A stretch of DNA of 64,000 bases from Mesonia maritima (GTDB taxonomy: Bacteria > Bacteroidota > Bacteroidia > Flavobacteriales > Flavobacteriaceae). Below the pieces are notes generated by a model. It did no database searches and was not told where the DNA came from. It worked only from the letters and a program-made list of their open reading frames with translations. The translations under genes were made by a program, and so were the position numbers. The stretch lies in NCBI RefSeq assembly GCF_042433895.1, contig NZ_JBHLUA010000006.1, forward strand, positions 1 to 64,000, in the 5' to 3' direction. Positions 36,007 through 45,014 of this stretch are shown piece after piece (position 1 is the stretch's first letter; each line of letters begins with the position of its first letter).

Positions 36007-37104
36007 ATGCTAGGTATCGCAAAACCCAGCTTAATGAATGGCACAGAACTTAAATTACGGGAAAGGATAAAAGAGCTTACTTGTCTTTACGAGGTCTCTT
36101 CTATTATTGGGAATACCGATATAAATTCTTTACCCAACAGCCTCAACGCAATATTAAAAAGTTTAAAAAAGGCTTTTCAATACCCCAAGTTTACCGAAAT
36201 AAAAATAGATTATGAAGATGTTTGTTATACCACCGGGCCTATAAATGATGAAGTTACCATTACCAGTGCCATCAAACTATTTAACCAACCTAAAGGAAGC
36301 TTAACGGTCAGTTTAAAAGAGTGTAAAAGCTCTTTTTTAAAAGAAGAGAAACAATTAATAGATAGTGTAGCTCTAAAAATTAGTAACCTCTTGGAAAGAA
36401 TTGAGATTAAAAAAAATGAAAATTCTTTACGACGTCAGGTAGAACGTACAGATCGGTTAAATATTTTAGGGGAAATTACCGCAGGCATCGCCCATGAACT
36501 CAATACGCCATTGACCAATATATTAGGGTTTTCTGAACTGCTTAAAGAAAACTGTACCCAAGAAGAAAGTAAAGACCTGGATAGAATTATTCAAAATGCG
36601 ATTTACTCTAGGGAAGTGGTAAAAAAATTAATGTTCTTTGCTTGTGAAATGCCTCAAGCACGGGAAACGATAGATATTGTGCCTACCCTTAAAAGTGCTA
36701 TTGACTTGTTAAGGCCCACGTTGAGGAAAAAACACCTGGAATGCATTTTAAAAACCAACGAAAAGTTATTTTTAAAAGCAGATGCCTTACAAATTACCCA
36801 AGTACTATTTAATTTGATCATGAACGCGATTTATTTTACACCAGAACAAGGGACTATAGAAATACAAGCATTTCAAAAGAACGAACAGATCATTATTAAA
36901 GTGAAAGACGAGGGAAGCGGACTTACGGCAGAAGCAGCGGAAAAACTTTTTGAGCCTTTTTTTACCACCAAGCCTATTGGCGAGGGTTCCGGATTGGGAT
37001 TAAGTGTGGTACACGGGATTGTCGCGAGTCATCAAGGAAGCATTACCGCAAAAAACAATATTGAAAAAGGGGCTACCTTCCAAATTAAACTGCCTATCAA
37101 CTAA
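36007..37104 (+). CDS. NtrB-like sensor histidine kinase
   Basis: 365 residues with no membrane segment; ATG 36034 is an alternative start. Residues 15-135 form a sensory region related to GAF (RERIKELTCLYEVSSIIGN). The HisKA helix is LGEITAGIAHELNTPLTNILGF with H163. The ATPase has NLIMNAIYFTPEQG, VKDEGSGL and GEGSGLGLSVVHGI. The response regulator begins 6 bases after its stop, so they are a pair. The signal is unknown and may be an internal metabolite. Confidence 0.92.
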   Translation: MLGIAKPSLMNGTELKLRERIKELTCLYEVSSIIGNTDINSLPNSLNAILKSLKKAFQYPKFTEIKIDYEDVCYTTGPINDEVTITSAIKLFNQPKGSLTVSLKECKSSFLKEEKQLIDSVALKISNLLERIEIKKNENSLRRQVERTDRLNILGEITAGIAHELNTPLTNILGFSELLKENCTQEESKDLDRIIQNAIYSREVVKKLMFFACEMPQARETIDIVPTLKSAIDLLRPTLRKKHLECILKTNEKLFLKADALQITQVLFNLIMNAIYFTPEQGTIEIQAFQKNEQIIIKVKDEGSGLTAEAAEKLFEPFFTTKPIGEGSGLGLSVVHGIVASHQGSITAKNNIEKGATFQIKLPIN

Positions 37105-37110
37105 CAACTT

Positions 37111-38436
37111 ATGAAATTAAGAGAAAATATCTTAGTGGTAGATGACGACCTCTCTATCTTAGAGCTATTGCACCGGCATTTAAGTGCTTGGGATTTTCAT
37201 GTATTCAAAGCAGTTTCTGTTAAAGAAGCAGTCAATATTTTAAAAGATACGAACATCGATCTTTTAATTACCGATTTAAAAATGCCACAGATAGATGGTT
37301 TTGAACTTATTAAATTTGTAAGTGAACACTACCCTCACCTTCCCAAATTAATTGTAACCGGTTATCCTTCTGTGCAAGATTCTTTAAAAGCCATTAAAAA
37401 CGGTGTTGCAGATTATCTTACCAAACCGTTTACCAAAGAAGAATTAAGACTTGCGGTAGAAAAATCGATGCAGCCTCACACTCCACAAGTTACTTCTGCC
37501 AAAGACAAAACGCAAACAGCTAAAAAACTCCCAAAAGAAATCATCGGTGAATCTCAGGCTATTCAAGAGATTTTTGAAATTATAGAACGTGTAAAAGATA
37601 ATAAAGCTACCGTTTTTATTCACGGGGAAAGCGGAACCGGAAAAGAGCTTTTGGCACGGGCGATCCATTATGAAGGTAAATTCTCCAAACAACCTTTTAT
37701 AGCGGTTAACTGCGGAGCCATCCCCGAAAATTTATTGGAAGCTGAACTGTTTGGATATACCAAAGGAGCCTTTACCGGAGCTGACACGAATAGAAATGGT
37801 TTTTTTCAAGCTGCAAATGGCGGAACTATCTTTTTAGATGAAATTGGCAATGCGCCTTTAAATGTTCAAAATAGGCTATTAAGGGTATTGCAAGAAAAAG
37901 AAGTCATAAAAGTAGGTGCACAAAAGCCTGAAAAAATAGATGTAAGAATTATTGCCGCTACCAATAGCAACCTAAAAGAAATGAGTAAAAAAGATCTTTT
38001 TAGGGAAGATTTGTATTATCGTCTGGTAGTTGTAGAAATTGAAGTGCCTCCCCTACGCCTACGAAAGGCAGATATACCGTTATTAGTCGATAAGTTTTTA
38101 TTAAAATATGGGTTAGAATATAAAGATAAGTTTGTAAGCATTACCCCAGAAGCATTGGATATTTTAAAAAGATATCATTGGCCGGGGAACATTCGGGAAT
38201 TAGAAAATATAATTCAAAGAGCGGTTATTTTATCAGATAAAACTATTGAAGTTCATCATCTTCCCGACCATTTAAAATATCAAATCGATTTTCCTGAGGA
38301 TGGTTTTGTTACGTTAAAGGAAATGGAAAAAAAATACATTCAAAAAGTATTGCGGGCTACCCAACAAAACAAAACCAAGGCCGCAAAGATATTAGGCATC
38401 GATAGAAAAACCATTCGGATAAAACTCGATCAATAA
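37111..38436 (+). CDS. NtrC-family sigma-54-dependent response regulator
   Basis: 441 residues. The receiver domain 1-125 has the phospho-acceptor D55 in LLITDLKMPQ. The AAA+ domain, about 140-375, shows Walker A GESGTGKE, the sigma-54 contact loop GAFTGA (in ELFGYTKGAFTGADT), GGTIFLDEIGN and the RIIAATNSNL sensor. The C-terminal Fis-type helix-turn-helix is KTKAAKILGIDRKTIRIKL. It should open sigma-54 promoters; a candidate is at 38666-38680 before the next gene. Confidence 0.94.
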   Translation: MKLRENILVVDDDLSILELLHRHLSAWDFHVFKAVSVKEAVNILKDTNIDLLITDLKMPQIDGFELIKFVSEHYPHLPKLIVTGYPSVQDSLKAIKNGVADYLTKPFTKEELRLAVEKSMQPHTPQVTSAKDKTQTAKKLPKEIIGESQAIQEIFEIIERVKDNKATVFIHGESGTGKELLARAIHYEGKFSKQPFIAVNCGAIPENLLEAELFGYTKGAFTGADTNRNGFFQAANGGTIFLDEIGNAPLNVQNRLLRVLQEKEVIKVGAQKPEKIDVRIIAATNSNLKEMSKKDLFREDLYYRLVVVEIEVPPLRLRKADIPLLVDKFLLKYGLEYKDKFVSITPEALDILKRYHWPGNIRELENIIQRAVILSDKTIEVHHLPDHLKYQIDFPEDGFVTLKEMEKKYIQKVLRATQQNKTKAAKILGIDRKTIRIKLDQ

Positions 38437-38541
38437 ATTTCTCTTGGGCAAGTCCAAGGAGCATTTCCTGAAGTCGTTTTCAAACTTTAAAAATTCACTA
38501 GTAAGACAAGACTTAGAGTATTTGCCGCTGAGCATAAAAAT

Positions 38542-38577
38542 CGGGTAAAAAAGTACCGGTTGATACTTTTTTACCCG
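38542..38577 (+). terminator. Strong hairpin after the response regulator gene
   Basis: CGGGTAAAAAAGTA (38542-38555) and TACTTTTTTACCCG (38564-38577) form a perfect 14-base-pair stem with an 8-base loop. The T-run inside the arm could act as the U-tract in either direction. It lies 105 bases after the regulator's stop and before the dehydrogenase unit, so it likely separates two transcripts. Confidence 0.7.
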
Positions 38578-38665
38578 GTCTCTACTAGCGCATAAAATAC
38601 CTTATCATTCTTAACTAATTGTATTTCAGATACTAAAAACCCTTCCCTTTCTATTGGTTTTTATT

Positions 38666-38680
38666 TGGTACAGCCATTGA
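38666..38680 (+). promoter_or_regulatory. Candidate sigma-54 promoter
   Basis: TGGTACA-N4-TTGA resembles the minus-24/minus-12 element TGGCACR-N4-TTGCW, with T for C in the first half and A for C at the usually invariant GC. It is about 28 bases before ATG 38708 and downstream of an NtrC-type activator gene. The mismatch at minus-12 keeps confidence low. Confidence 0.35.
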
Positions 38681-38707
38681 CTTTAGTACATCAAAATTAA
38701 ATGTACT

Positions 38708-38824
38708 ATGATCGACCCTATTTATTCTATTTGTAAAAACTGTAGGCATAAAAACTACTGTGTGCTTACCCTTCATAAAGATCAAGTTTGGTCTTGTGAT
38801 GAACACTCTTCTAAAAACGCCTAA
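38708..38824 (+). CDS. 38-residue four-cysteine protein
   Basis: ATG 38708 to TAA 38822-38824, 38 residues. It reads with cysteines at 9, 12, 18 and 30 (C-x2-C-x5-C-x11-C) and a WSCDEH end, enough to hold one zinc or iron. The even cysteine spacing and the location 18 bases before the glutamate dehydrogenase ATG argue for a real gene. It would be co-transcribed with the dehydrogenase. No known family recognised. Confidence 0.6.
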   Translation: MIDPIYSICKNCRHKNYCVLTLHKDQVWSCDEHSSKNA

Positions 38825-38842
38825 TTATTTAAGTAAAAATTT

Positions 38843-40144
38843 ATGAATACAACTTTAATTAACGATAGAAAACCTGAGGGAAAAGTTTCTCAGGGAATGA
38901 TGGAAAACGTATTGCAGCAATTCACCAGTGCAGCTCAATACATTAATTTACATCATGATATTCAAAAAATTCTAAAAATCACTAATAACGAACTCATACT
39001 TCATTTTCCTGTGAAGATGGACGATGGGTCTGTAGAGATTTTTACGGGATACCGTGTGCAACACAATAATGCCTTAGGCCCTTACAAAGGAGGATTGCGC
39101 TATCATCCTACGGTAGATATTAATGCGGCCCGGGCTTTGGCCATGTGGATGACCTGGAAAACTTCTTTGGCAGATCTTCCCTTTGGTGGTGGTAAAGGAG
39201 GCATTCAATTAGATCCCTCTAACTATTCAACCTCTGAATTAGAAAGGATTACAAGACGATTCACTTACGCCTTAGGAGATAATATTGGACCCGATCATGA
39301 TATTCCTGCCCCAGATGTAAATACAAACAGTCAAACTATGGCGTGGATGGCAGATACGTTTATGAGTACCCGTTTACCCGCCAAAAGATCTGTTAACCAG
39401 CATGTGGTGACGGGAAAACCAGACGGTATCGGTGGACTTGAAGGCAGGGACCGAGCTACAGGCTACGGCGTGTTTTTAACGATTAAAAAGTATTTAAAAA
39501 AACAAAAGGAATCCTTACTCAACAAAACATTTATAGTTCAAGGTTTTGGGAATGTAGGGTATTGGGCCGCTAAATTCTTGGAAGAAGAAGGAGCGGTGTT
39601 AGTAGGCGTGCAAGATGCTTCTGCTACTTTACACAACCCACAAGGGATAGAAGTTTCTTCTTTAAACGACTATGTAAACATAAATGATAACCGTATTGGA
39701 GGATTCCCACGAGCTGAAATTATCGATAAAGCTCATTTTTTTCAGCTTGATTGTGACATCATCATTCCGGCAGCTTTGGGCAATCAAATTACAGCGGAAA
39801 ACGCTCCAAATATTCAAGGCAAACTTATAGCGGAAGGTGCGAATGGCCCTATTAGCAATGAGGCAGAAAAAATCCTTTTGAAGAATAAGGTAACAATTAT
39901 TCCTGATATCCTTTGTAATTCCGGTGGAGTGATTGCCAGTTATTTTGAATGGCTCCAAAATAAAAATGGAGAGATTTGGCAGTTAGAAGATACCTTGAAA
40001 AAGTTAGATCTAAAATTAGAAGAATCCTTCAATAATGTTTTTTACTATGCACAAAAAGAAGGTATCGATATGCGGAAAGCCGCTTATTGTATTGCGATTA
40101 AAAGAATAGAAAAAGCCTATATCCAAAGAGGGCTTTTCCCATAA
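38843..40144 (+). CDS. gdhA: Glu/Leu/Phe/Val dehydrogenase, probably glutamate dehydrogenase
   Basis: 433 residues, typical of the hexameric short class. It interconverts glutamate and 2-oxoglutarate plus ammonia. The N-terminal domain has GYRVQHNNALGPYKGGLRYHP and the catalytic-lysine loop PFGGGKGGI. PAPDVNT follows. The nucleotide-binding domain starts RDRATGYGV and has VQGFGNVGYWAAKFLEEEG. IPAALGNQI and LCNSGGVIASYFEW complete it. Its place after an NtrBC-like pair suggests nitrogen- or stress-dependent control. NAD against NADP preference cannot be read safely. Confidence 0.93.
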   Translation: MNTTLINDRKPEGKVSQGMMENVLQQFTSAAQYINLHHDIQKILKITNNELILHFPVKMDDGSVEIFTGYRVQHNNALGPYKGGLRYHPTVDINAARALAMWMTWKTSLADLPFGGGKGGIQLDPSNYSTSELERITRRFTYALGDNIGPDHDIPAPDVNTNSQTMAWMADTFMSTRLPAKRSVNQHVVTGKPDGIGGLEGRDRATGYGVFLTIKKYLKKQKESLLNKTFIVQGFGNVGYWAAKFLEEEGAVLVGVQDASATLHNPQGIEVSSLNDYVNINDNRIGGFPRAEIIDKAHFFQLDCDIIIPAALGNQITAENAPNIQGKLIAEGANGPISNEAEKILLKNKVTIIPDILCNSGGVIASYFEWLQNKNGEIWQLEDTLKKLDLKLEESFNNVFYYAQKEGIDMRKAAYCIAIKRIEKAYIQRGLFP

Positions 40145-40155
40145 AAACAAATTAT

Positions 40156-40581
40156 ATGAAATACGGTAGCCACATTATAGAAAAAAAGGAATATGTATAT
40201 CTAAAGAGACTGCTGAATATCTCTGGATATGACCACACTGTAGCCCATAAATTAGCGTTAAAAAAGCTTGCCCTTAAGCTGGATGATTCAATTATTGTAG
40301 ATGAAGAAGAAATGCCTGCGGATATTGTAAGGTTAAACAGCAAATTAACCATTAAGTCTGTTTCCAATTCTTCTACAATGCCTTTACAAATAGTAATCCC
40401 TATGGATGAAGAAATCCGAAAGCAAAAATTGTCTGTACTAAGTCCCCTTCCGGTAGCTTTAATCGGTTATTCTGAAGGAGATCAGGTCGATTTAGCTTTT
40501 ACCAATGAAAATACAACGGCCTATGTGATCCAAAAAGTGGAACAAGATATAGAGACCAATAAAATAGATATACCCATATAA
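40156..40581 (+). CDS. GreA/GreB-family elongation factor (Rnk-like)
   Basis: 141 residues. It has only a short N-terminal segment in place of the long GreA coiled coil, followed by the C-terminal FKBP-like domain (IVRLNSKLTIKS..., MPLQIVIPMDEEI, LSPLPVALIGYSEGDQVDLAF). This matches the Rnk type (regulator of nucleoside diphosphate kinase), which binds RNA polymerase without the GreB finger. It starts 11 bases after the dehydrogenase stop, in the same operon. Confidence 0.85.
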   Translation: MKYGSHIIEKKEYVYLKRLLNISGYDHTVAHKLALKKLALKLDDSIIVDEEEMPADIVRLNSKLTIKSVSNSSTMPLQIVIPMDEEIRKQKLSVLSPLPVALIGYSEGDQVDLAFTNENTTAYVIQKVEQDIETNKIDIPI

Positions 40582-40583
40582 TC

Positions 40584-40970
40584 ATGAACAATAAATCACA
40601 AGCAATTTTTTTTCACGATGACGAGCATAATATTTCTCATAAAAGAAATACCTATGAATTAGAGCATTGGATAAGTCATCTAATTTTTATTGCAAAAGAA
40701 ATAGATTATTTACATAAAATGTGTAAAACAGATAAGGGAAAGGAATGTTATTTTTTAAAAATAGAACTCGATAGAAATAAAAACAAAAATAAGCAACTTA
40801 TCTCCAGATTAGAAAAATATGGTAAAAGTCGGGATATCCTTAACGAATGCGAAGATATGGAATGCGACCGGCTTTTTATACACCACCACGAAATTTACAG
40901 AAGTAAATATTATCGATTTATAGCGGAGTATCGTGCGATAAAAGAAAAGCTATTTAACTTAATAACCTAA
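40584..40970 (+). CDS. Unknown protein, first of a tandem pair
   Basis: 128 residues with no signal peptide or membrane helix, mostly helical and highly charged. It starts 2 bases after the previous stop. The segment YELEHWISHLIFIAKEIDYLHKM aligns with ELQHWLTKLEENHQELDYV in the next gene, and the pattern holds for about 95 residues. A HHHE cluster near residue 100 could bind metal. No family recognised. Confidence 0.65.
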   Translation: MNNKSQAIFFHDDEHNISHKRNTYELEHWISHLIFIAKEIDYLHKMCKTDKGKECYFLKIELDRNKNKNKQLISRLEKYGKSRDILNECEDMECDRLFIHHHEIYRSKYYRFIAEYRAIKEKLFNLIT

Positions 40971-40978
40971 CTAATACT

Positions 40979-41371
40979 ATGCTCTTGAATTCGAATCTTG
41001 AAAAAATCAACGAAACTAAATCTTTCTTTATAAAGAAAGATTTACTAGAGCTCCAACATTGGCTAACAAAGCTAGAAGAAAACCATCAAGAACTAGATTA
41101 TGTGCAAGTTATACATCAACAGATTATTCAAGATACAGAAACCGCCTACAGTTTACAACAAGAAAGACGTAAAAACACCTTGGCTTTAGCCAGCCTTTGT
41201 AAATATGAACAACAATTAAAGAAAGTTTTGGAATATAGTTATGAAGTGTATGATTTGGATTTAGCTCATCAACACGAAAAAAAGAGAGTTGAATTTATAA
41301 ATACGGATAAAAGTTTTTTTGCTTTTAAAATAAGTTTTTACAAGAAGCTAAGTAAATATAATATTAGATAA
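40979..41371 (+). CDS. Unknown protein, second of a tandem pair
   Basis: 130 residues, predicted to be helical, probably a coiled coil (QQERRKNTLALASLCKYEQQLKKVLEYSYEVYDLDLAHQHEKKRVEF). It is a diverged paralogue of the gene just upstream (shared E-L-x-H-W-x4-L-x5-E-x-D-Y) and was probably made by duplication. It starts 8 bases after that gene's stop. Function unknown. Confidence 0.65.
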   Translation: MLLNSNLEKINETKSFFIKKDLLELQHWLTKLEENHQELDYVQVIHQQIIQDTETAYSLQQERRKNTLALASLCKYEQQLKKVLEYSYEVYDLDLAHQHEKKRVEFINTDKSFFAFKISFYKKLSKYNIR

Positions 41372-41382
41372 ACAGCAGATCT

Positions 41383-41481
41383 ATGAGTTTTCGAAAATTT
41401 GCAGTCATCGCTATCATTATTGGTATTGCCATCATCGTTTTATTATGCTGGATAGTTCCACCTCCCCTTTTTGATAAATAA
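41383..41481 (+). CDS. 32-residue single-helix membrane protein
   Basis: ATG 41383 to TAA 41479-41481. MSFRKFAVIAIIIGIAI is basic then hydrophobic, with one helix of about 19 residues (VIAIIIGIAIIVLLCWIV) and a PPPLF tail. It follows the paralogue pair by 11 bases and probably ends the operon. A membrane-stress microprotein is possible but unproved. Confidence 0.5.
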   Translation: MSFRKFAVIAIIIGIAIIVLLCWIVPPPLFDK

Positions 41482-41495
41482 TAAACTATCTAAGG

Positions 41496-41569
41496 TGAGA
41501 TGCACAAAATTTCTTGCTTCCATATTTGGTATGTATGATTTTGAATTCCAAAATTAAAAAGGCATCTCA
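41496..41569. other. Spaced inverted repeat in the gap before the ketopantoate reductase gene
   Basis: TGAGATGC (41496-41503) and GCATCTCA (41562-41569) are perfect inverted copies 58 bases apart, with an A-run after the second. They may form the base of a structured 3' end of the preceding operon. No gene is seen in 41482-41754. Confidence 0.3.
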
Positions 41570-41754
41570 TTACTTTATTACAAAAAAATATAATCATGTC
41601 TTGCGAATATTAGTTGTAAACCAGTTTTAAGATCAATTGAGAAAATTTTTCTAACATCAAATATAAGGATAGTTTATTTTGATTTAAATGTCCAACTTAT
41701 ACTATTCAAAAAAATGCTTTTTACCGTAATTTGAAGATCATTAATCCTGCGAAT

Positions 41755-42669
41755 ATGAAACTGTATATTATTGGTGCCGGAGCGATTGGGAAAGCTCTTG
41801 CGGTGTGTTTAACGAAAAACGGAAAAAAGGTGGAGCTCATTCGTGGGAGTGTTGATGATGGACGTACTTATACCGAAAAAATAAGTTTACGACTGAAAAC
41901 TGGTGAAATGCTAACCGCCGATATAAGGTTCAATTCCCTGTGTAATTTTTCGGCTTTTGACGGAATTATTATTTTCACTACTAAATCTTTTGGCAATAAA
42001 GCCTTAGCTGAAAAGCTAAAGGATAAAGCAACGCATACGCCAATCGTTATTCTACAAAATGGCTTAGGGATAGAACAGCCTTTTATCGAGCATAATTTTA
42101 AGGAAATCTATCGCTGTGTGCTGTTTGCTACCAGCCAAAATGTGCTTGAAAATGAAGTCAGCTATAAACCGGTTGCCCCTTCCCCTATCGGAATCGTCAA
42201 GCAAAACCTTACATTTTTAAATAGCATTGTCGACACATTGAATACGCCTGATTTTAGGTTGGAAGCGGAGGAAAATATAGATAAAATCATCTGGAAAAAG
42301 GTCATTGCCAATTGTGTATTTAATTCCATTTGTCCGTTGTTAGAAGTAGATAACGGCATTTTCCATCGCGATGCAACGGTTTTTTCTGTGGCCAAGAATA
42401 TTATTCGGGAATGTGTAGCCATATCTACGGAAAAAGGGATTGCTTTAACTGCAAAGGAAATTGAAGAGCAGGTAATTTCAATCAGTAAAATGTCTGATGG
42501 GCAATTTATTTCTACCTTGCAGGATATTAGAAATCACCGAAAAACAGAAATAGATACCCTAAATTTGGAAGTTCACCGAATAGCCAAAGAAATGAATTTG
42601 GAAAGTCACGTGCAACAAACAAAACTATTAGGGGATTTGGTTCAACTAAAATCGGAATTGCACCTATAA
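41755..42669 (+). CDS. Ketopantoate reductase (ApbA/PanE) family protein
   Basis: 304 residues from ATG 41755; the eight residues before it need a TTG start. NAD(P) binding is shown by MKLYIIGAGAIGKALA. IFTTKSFGNKALAEKL, VILQNGLGIE and KKVIANCVFNSICPLLEVDNG follow the family, including the conserved lysine and N-C-x-x-N. PanE members reduce 2-dehydropantoate, but many paralogues have other substrates and no other pan gene is near. An AraC gene starts 1 base after the stop. Confidence 0.85.
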   Translation: MKLYIIGAGAIGKALAVCLTKNGKKVELIRGSVDDGRTYTEKISLRLKTGEMLTADIRFNSLCNFSAFDGIIIFTTKSFGNKALAEKLKDKATHTPIVILQNGLGIEQPFIEHNFKEIYRCVLFATSQNVLENEVSYKPVAPSPIGIVKQNLTFLNSIVDTLNTPDFRLEAEENIDKIIWKKVIANCVFNSICPLLEVDNGIFHRDATVFSVAKNIIRECVAISTEKGIALTAKEIEEQVISISKMSDGQFISTLQDIRNHRKTEIDTLNLEVHRIAKEMNLESHVQQTKLLGDLVQLKSELHL

Positions 42670-42670
42670 A

Positions 42671-43450
42671 ATGTACCAGCTATTTTCACCACCGAAGCAT
42701 TTACAAAATCTGGTTAGGTATTACTGGCTGTTGGATTTAAGTACTGAAGATAAAAACCTTACTGAATATATTTTTGCGTACCCTTATGTAAATTGGGTGT
42801 TTACCCTGGGAATGCCGTATACGGTAAAAGATAACAGTAGTGGAGCTCTCCTCATCAAAGATACGCGAATACTGGGGCCGAGAACTAATTTTGCAGAATA
42901 CCTTCATCCAGAAGGAAATTTGGCTTTTGGAGTGACTTTTCAATTTGGTAGCACGCTGCCGATCTTTAAAGAAGATACAAAATTACTGACCAATAAAATT
43001 ATTTTACAGGAGGATATCCTTCCTGGTTCTAATTGGTTGACGCCATTTTTTAATGAAGTCAACTTAGACACTTTTATTCCTTCCCTGACCAGGCAAATAA
43101 GTCAACTTGCCGGTGATACTCCTAAAAATGGATATTCCTTATGGAATCGTTTTTTGGATTTAATCATTAACCAACAACACTATACTACCACGGCCTATTG
43201 TTTGGCCAAAGAATTGAGCGTAAGCCAGCGACACCTTCAACGAATTACCTTACAATATGCAGGACTTTCCCCAAAACAAATTCAGTCGATGATTCGCTGT
43301 AGACTGGCCATTCGGCATATTCAGAAGACAGGAAGTGTAACAGACTTCTTCCATTATGGTTATTTCGACCAGAATCATTTTATCAAAGAAGTCAAACGCT
43401 GGTCTGGCCATACACCAGGAGCGCTTTTTTCTTTGTTGTCAAATGCCTAA
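42671..43450 (+). CDS. AraC-family regulator
   Basis: 259 residues. The N-terminal half (FSPPKHLQNLVRYYWLLDL, then EYLHPEGNLAFGVTFQFGS) is of the DUF6597 type. The C-terminal double helix-turn-helix runs LAKELSVSQRHLQRITLQYAGLSPKQIQ and FFHYGYFDQNHFIKEVKRWSGHTPGAL. It is coupled to the upstream reductase gene. Confidence 0.9.
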   Translation: MYQLFSPPKHLQNLVRYYWLLDLSTEDKNLTEYIFAYPYVNWVFTLGMPYTVKDNSSGALLIKDTRILGPRTNFAEYLHPEGNLAFGVTFQFGSTLPIFKEDTKLLTNKIILQEDILPGSNWLTPFFNEVNLDTFIPSLTRQISQLAGDTPKNGYSLWNRFLDLIINQQHYTTTAYCLAKELSVSQRHLQRITLQYAGLSPKQIQSMIRCRLAIRHIQKTGSVTDFFHYGYFDQNHFIKEVKRWSGHTPGALFSLLSNA

Positions 43451-43694
43451 AAACTTATGAATTTTAATCATTGAACAAAGAGAATTGGGCTGTGCTTGTT
43501 TAATAAAAAGCATTGAAGTATTAGTTTGGACATCTATACCAGATTAAAAAATACATAAAACCAAACTCACACTAGTGATACAACAAAGACATTTTATATA
43601 TTTAAAATGTTCTCGTTATTAATTTAAAAAAATTAAACCCCGCATTTTCTATATCTGAGAAAAGTTTAAAGCTCTCTTTCTCGTGTTTAAAAAA

Positions 43695-44048
43695 TTAATT
43701 CTTATGAAAAATATGCGTCCAAATAGATCTGGAAAGCCTAAAATTGAGTGTACTCGACAAAATAGCTACAAAAACTATAATGAAAAAGACATTTAGTGGT
43801 GATAAATCTATTAAGTACCAAAATAAAATAAGGCTAGCAATCATCTCTCCTGCAGTAAGGGCATAACTAACGAACATTGCTCCAAAAAAGAAACCTGTCT
43901 CCTTTTCAAATTTATAATTACAATGTTGGCAACGTTTATTCATTTCAGGCATTTTAAATAAAAAAATATTGCCTTTTTTATTAAACATATTGCCTTTCCC
44001 ACAATTGGGACACTTACATTTTACAATCTCTAAGGCTTTATTCATCAC
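43695..44048 (-). CDS. DUF983 membrane protein
   Basis: 117 residues. Two zinc-ribbon-like pairs, CPNCGKGNMF and CQHCNYKFEKETGFF, precede two or three membrane helices (GAMFVSYALTAGEMIASLILFWYL). This is the common DUF983 pattern in Bacteroidota; the role is unknown. It is divergent from an AraC gene 90 bases away. Confidence 0.88.
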   Translation of the reverse strand: MMNKALEIVKCKCPNCGKGNMFNKKGNIFLFKMPEMNKRCQHCNYKFEKETGFFFGAMFVSYALTAGEMIASLILFWYLIDLSPLNVFFIIVFVAILSSTLNFRLSRSIWTHIFHKN

Positions 44049-44138
44049 ATTAAATTTTTAACGCTACAAAATTAACACTTTAGAGACTTATAATTATTAT
44101 ATTTTTACTGCTATTTTTTGTACTTTTAAGACATTAAT

Positions 44139-45014
44139 ATGAAAATACCAGTACTTAAAATAAATCAATTTGAAGAAACGGAACCCCTAAAAGATTTCTA
44201 TATAAATTCTTTTGCCAACCATATTTCTTTAAATAAAAAATTAATTTCAAAGCCCCATAAGCATAATTTCTATCTATGTGTTATGTTTACCAAGGGCACG
44301 GGAATTCATGAAATCGATTTTAATTCTTATACCATTAAGCCCGGAAGTGTTTTCTTTTTAAGACCTGGACAAACCCATTTTTGGAAATTTGATTCTCCAC
44401 CAGAGGGTTTTATTTTTTTTCATTCTCAAGAATTTTATGAATTGAAATTTCTAGAGCATAAATTACATGAATTTCCTTTTTATTATTCTTTTCAAAATCC
44501 TCCGCTTCTTGAATTACCGGATAAAAAAATAAATGGTTTATATAAAAAACTAGAAGAAGTCTATACAGAGTATATAAAACACAAGCCTTTTAAAGAATTA
44601 AAAATTGTAAGTTTAATCAATACGATATATATTGATTTTTTTAGAATGTACACCAATAATATTTCTAACGAAAAAAGCCATTCTCCAAATTATTTAAAAA
44701 TTCTTGAAAGATTGGAAATTTTGATCGATGAAAATTTTCAAACAGAAAAGTTACCAAAGTTCTACGCTCAGCACTTAAATATAACTACCAAACACCTGAA
44801 CCGTGTGGTTAAGGAAACCATTAATAAAACAACTTCTGAATTGATTTACGAACGCATAATTCTAGAAGCTAAACGATTAATTGTGCAAGACGATGAAAGT
44901 TTAACCACTATTTCACACAGATTAGAATTTTCTGATTATTCATATTTCTCTAAAATTTTTAAACTTAAAACCGGATTTACGCCAATAGATTTTAGGAAAA
45001 AGTATAGAAATTAA
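44139..45014 (+). CDS. AraC-family regulator with cupin sensor
   Basis: 291 residues. Residues 30-110 form a cupin-type AraC ligand domain (PHKHNFYLCVMFTKGTGIHEIDF, PGSVFFLRPGQTHFW). Residues 190-290 are the HTH_18 domain (FYAQHLNITTKHLNRVVKETINK, RLEFSDYSYFSKIFKLKTGFTPIDFRKKY). Target genes are unknown; the downstream membrane protein is 301 bases away. Confidence 0.9.
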   Translation: MKIPVLKINQFEETEPLKDFYINSFANHISLNKKLISKPHKHNFYLCVMFTKGTGIHEIDFNSYTIKPGSVFFLRPGQTHFWKFDSPPEGFIFFHSQEFYELKFLEHKLHEFPFYYSFQNPPLLELPDKKINGLYKKLEEVYTEYIKHKPFKELKIVSLINTIYIDFFRMYTNNISNEKSHSPNYLKILERLEILIDENFQTEKLPKFYAQHLNITTKHLNRVVKETINKTTSELIYERIILEAKRLIVQDDESLTTISHRLEFSDYSYFSKIFKLKTGFTPIDFRKKYRN

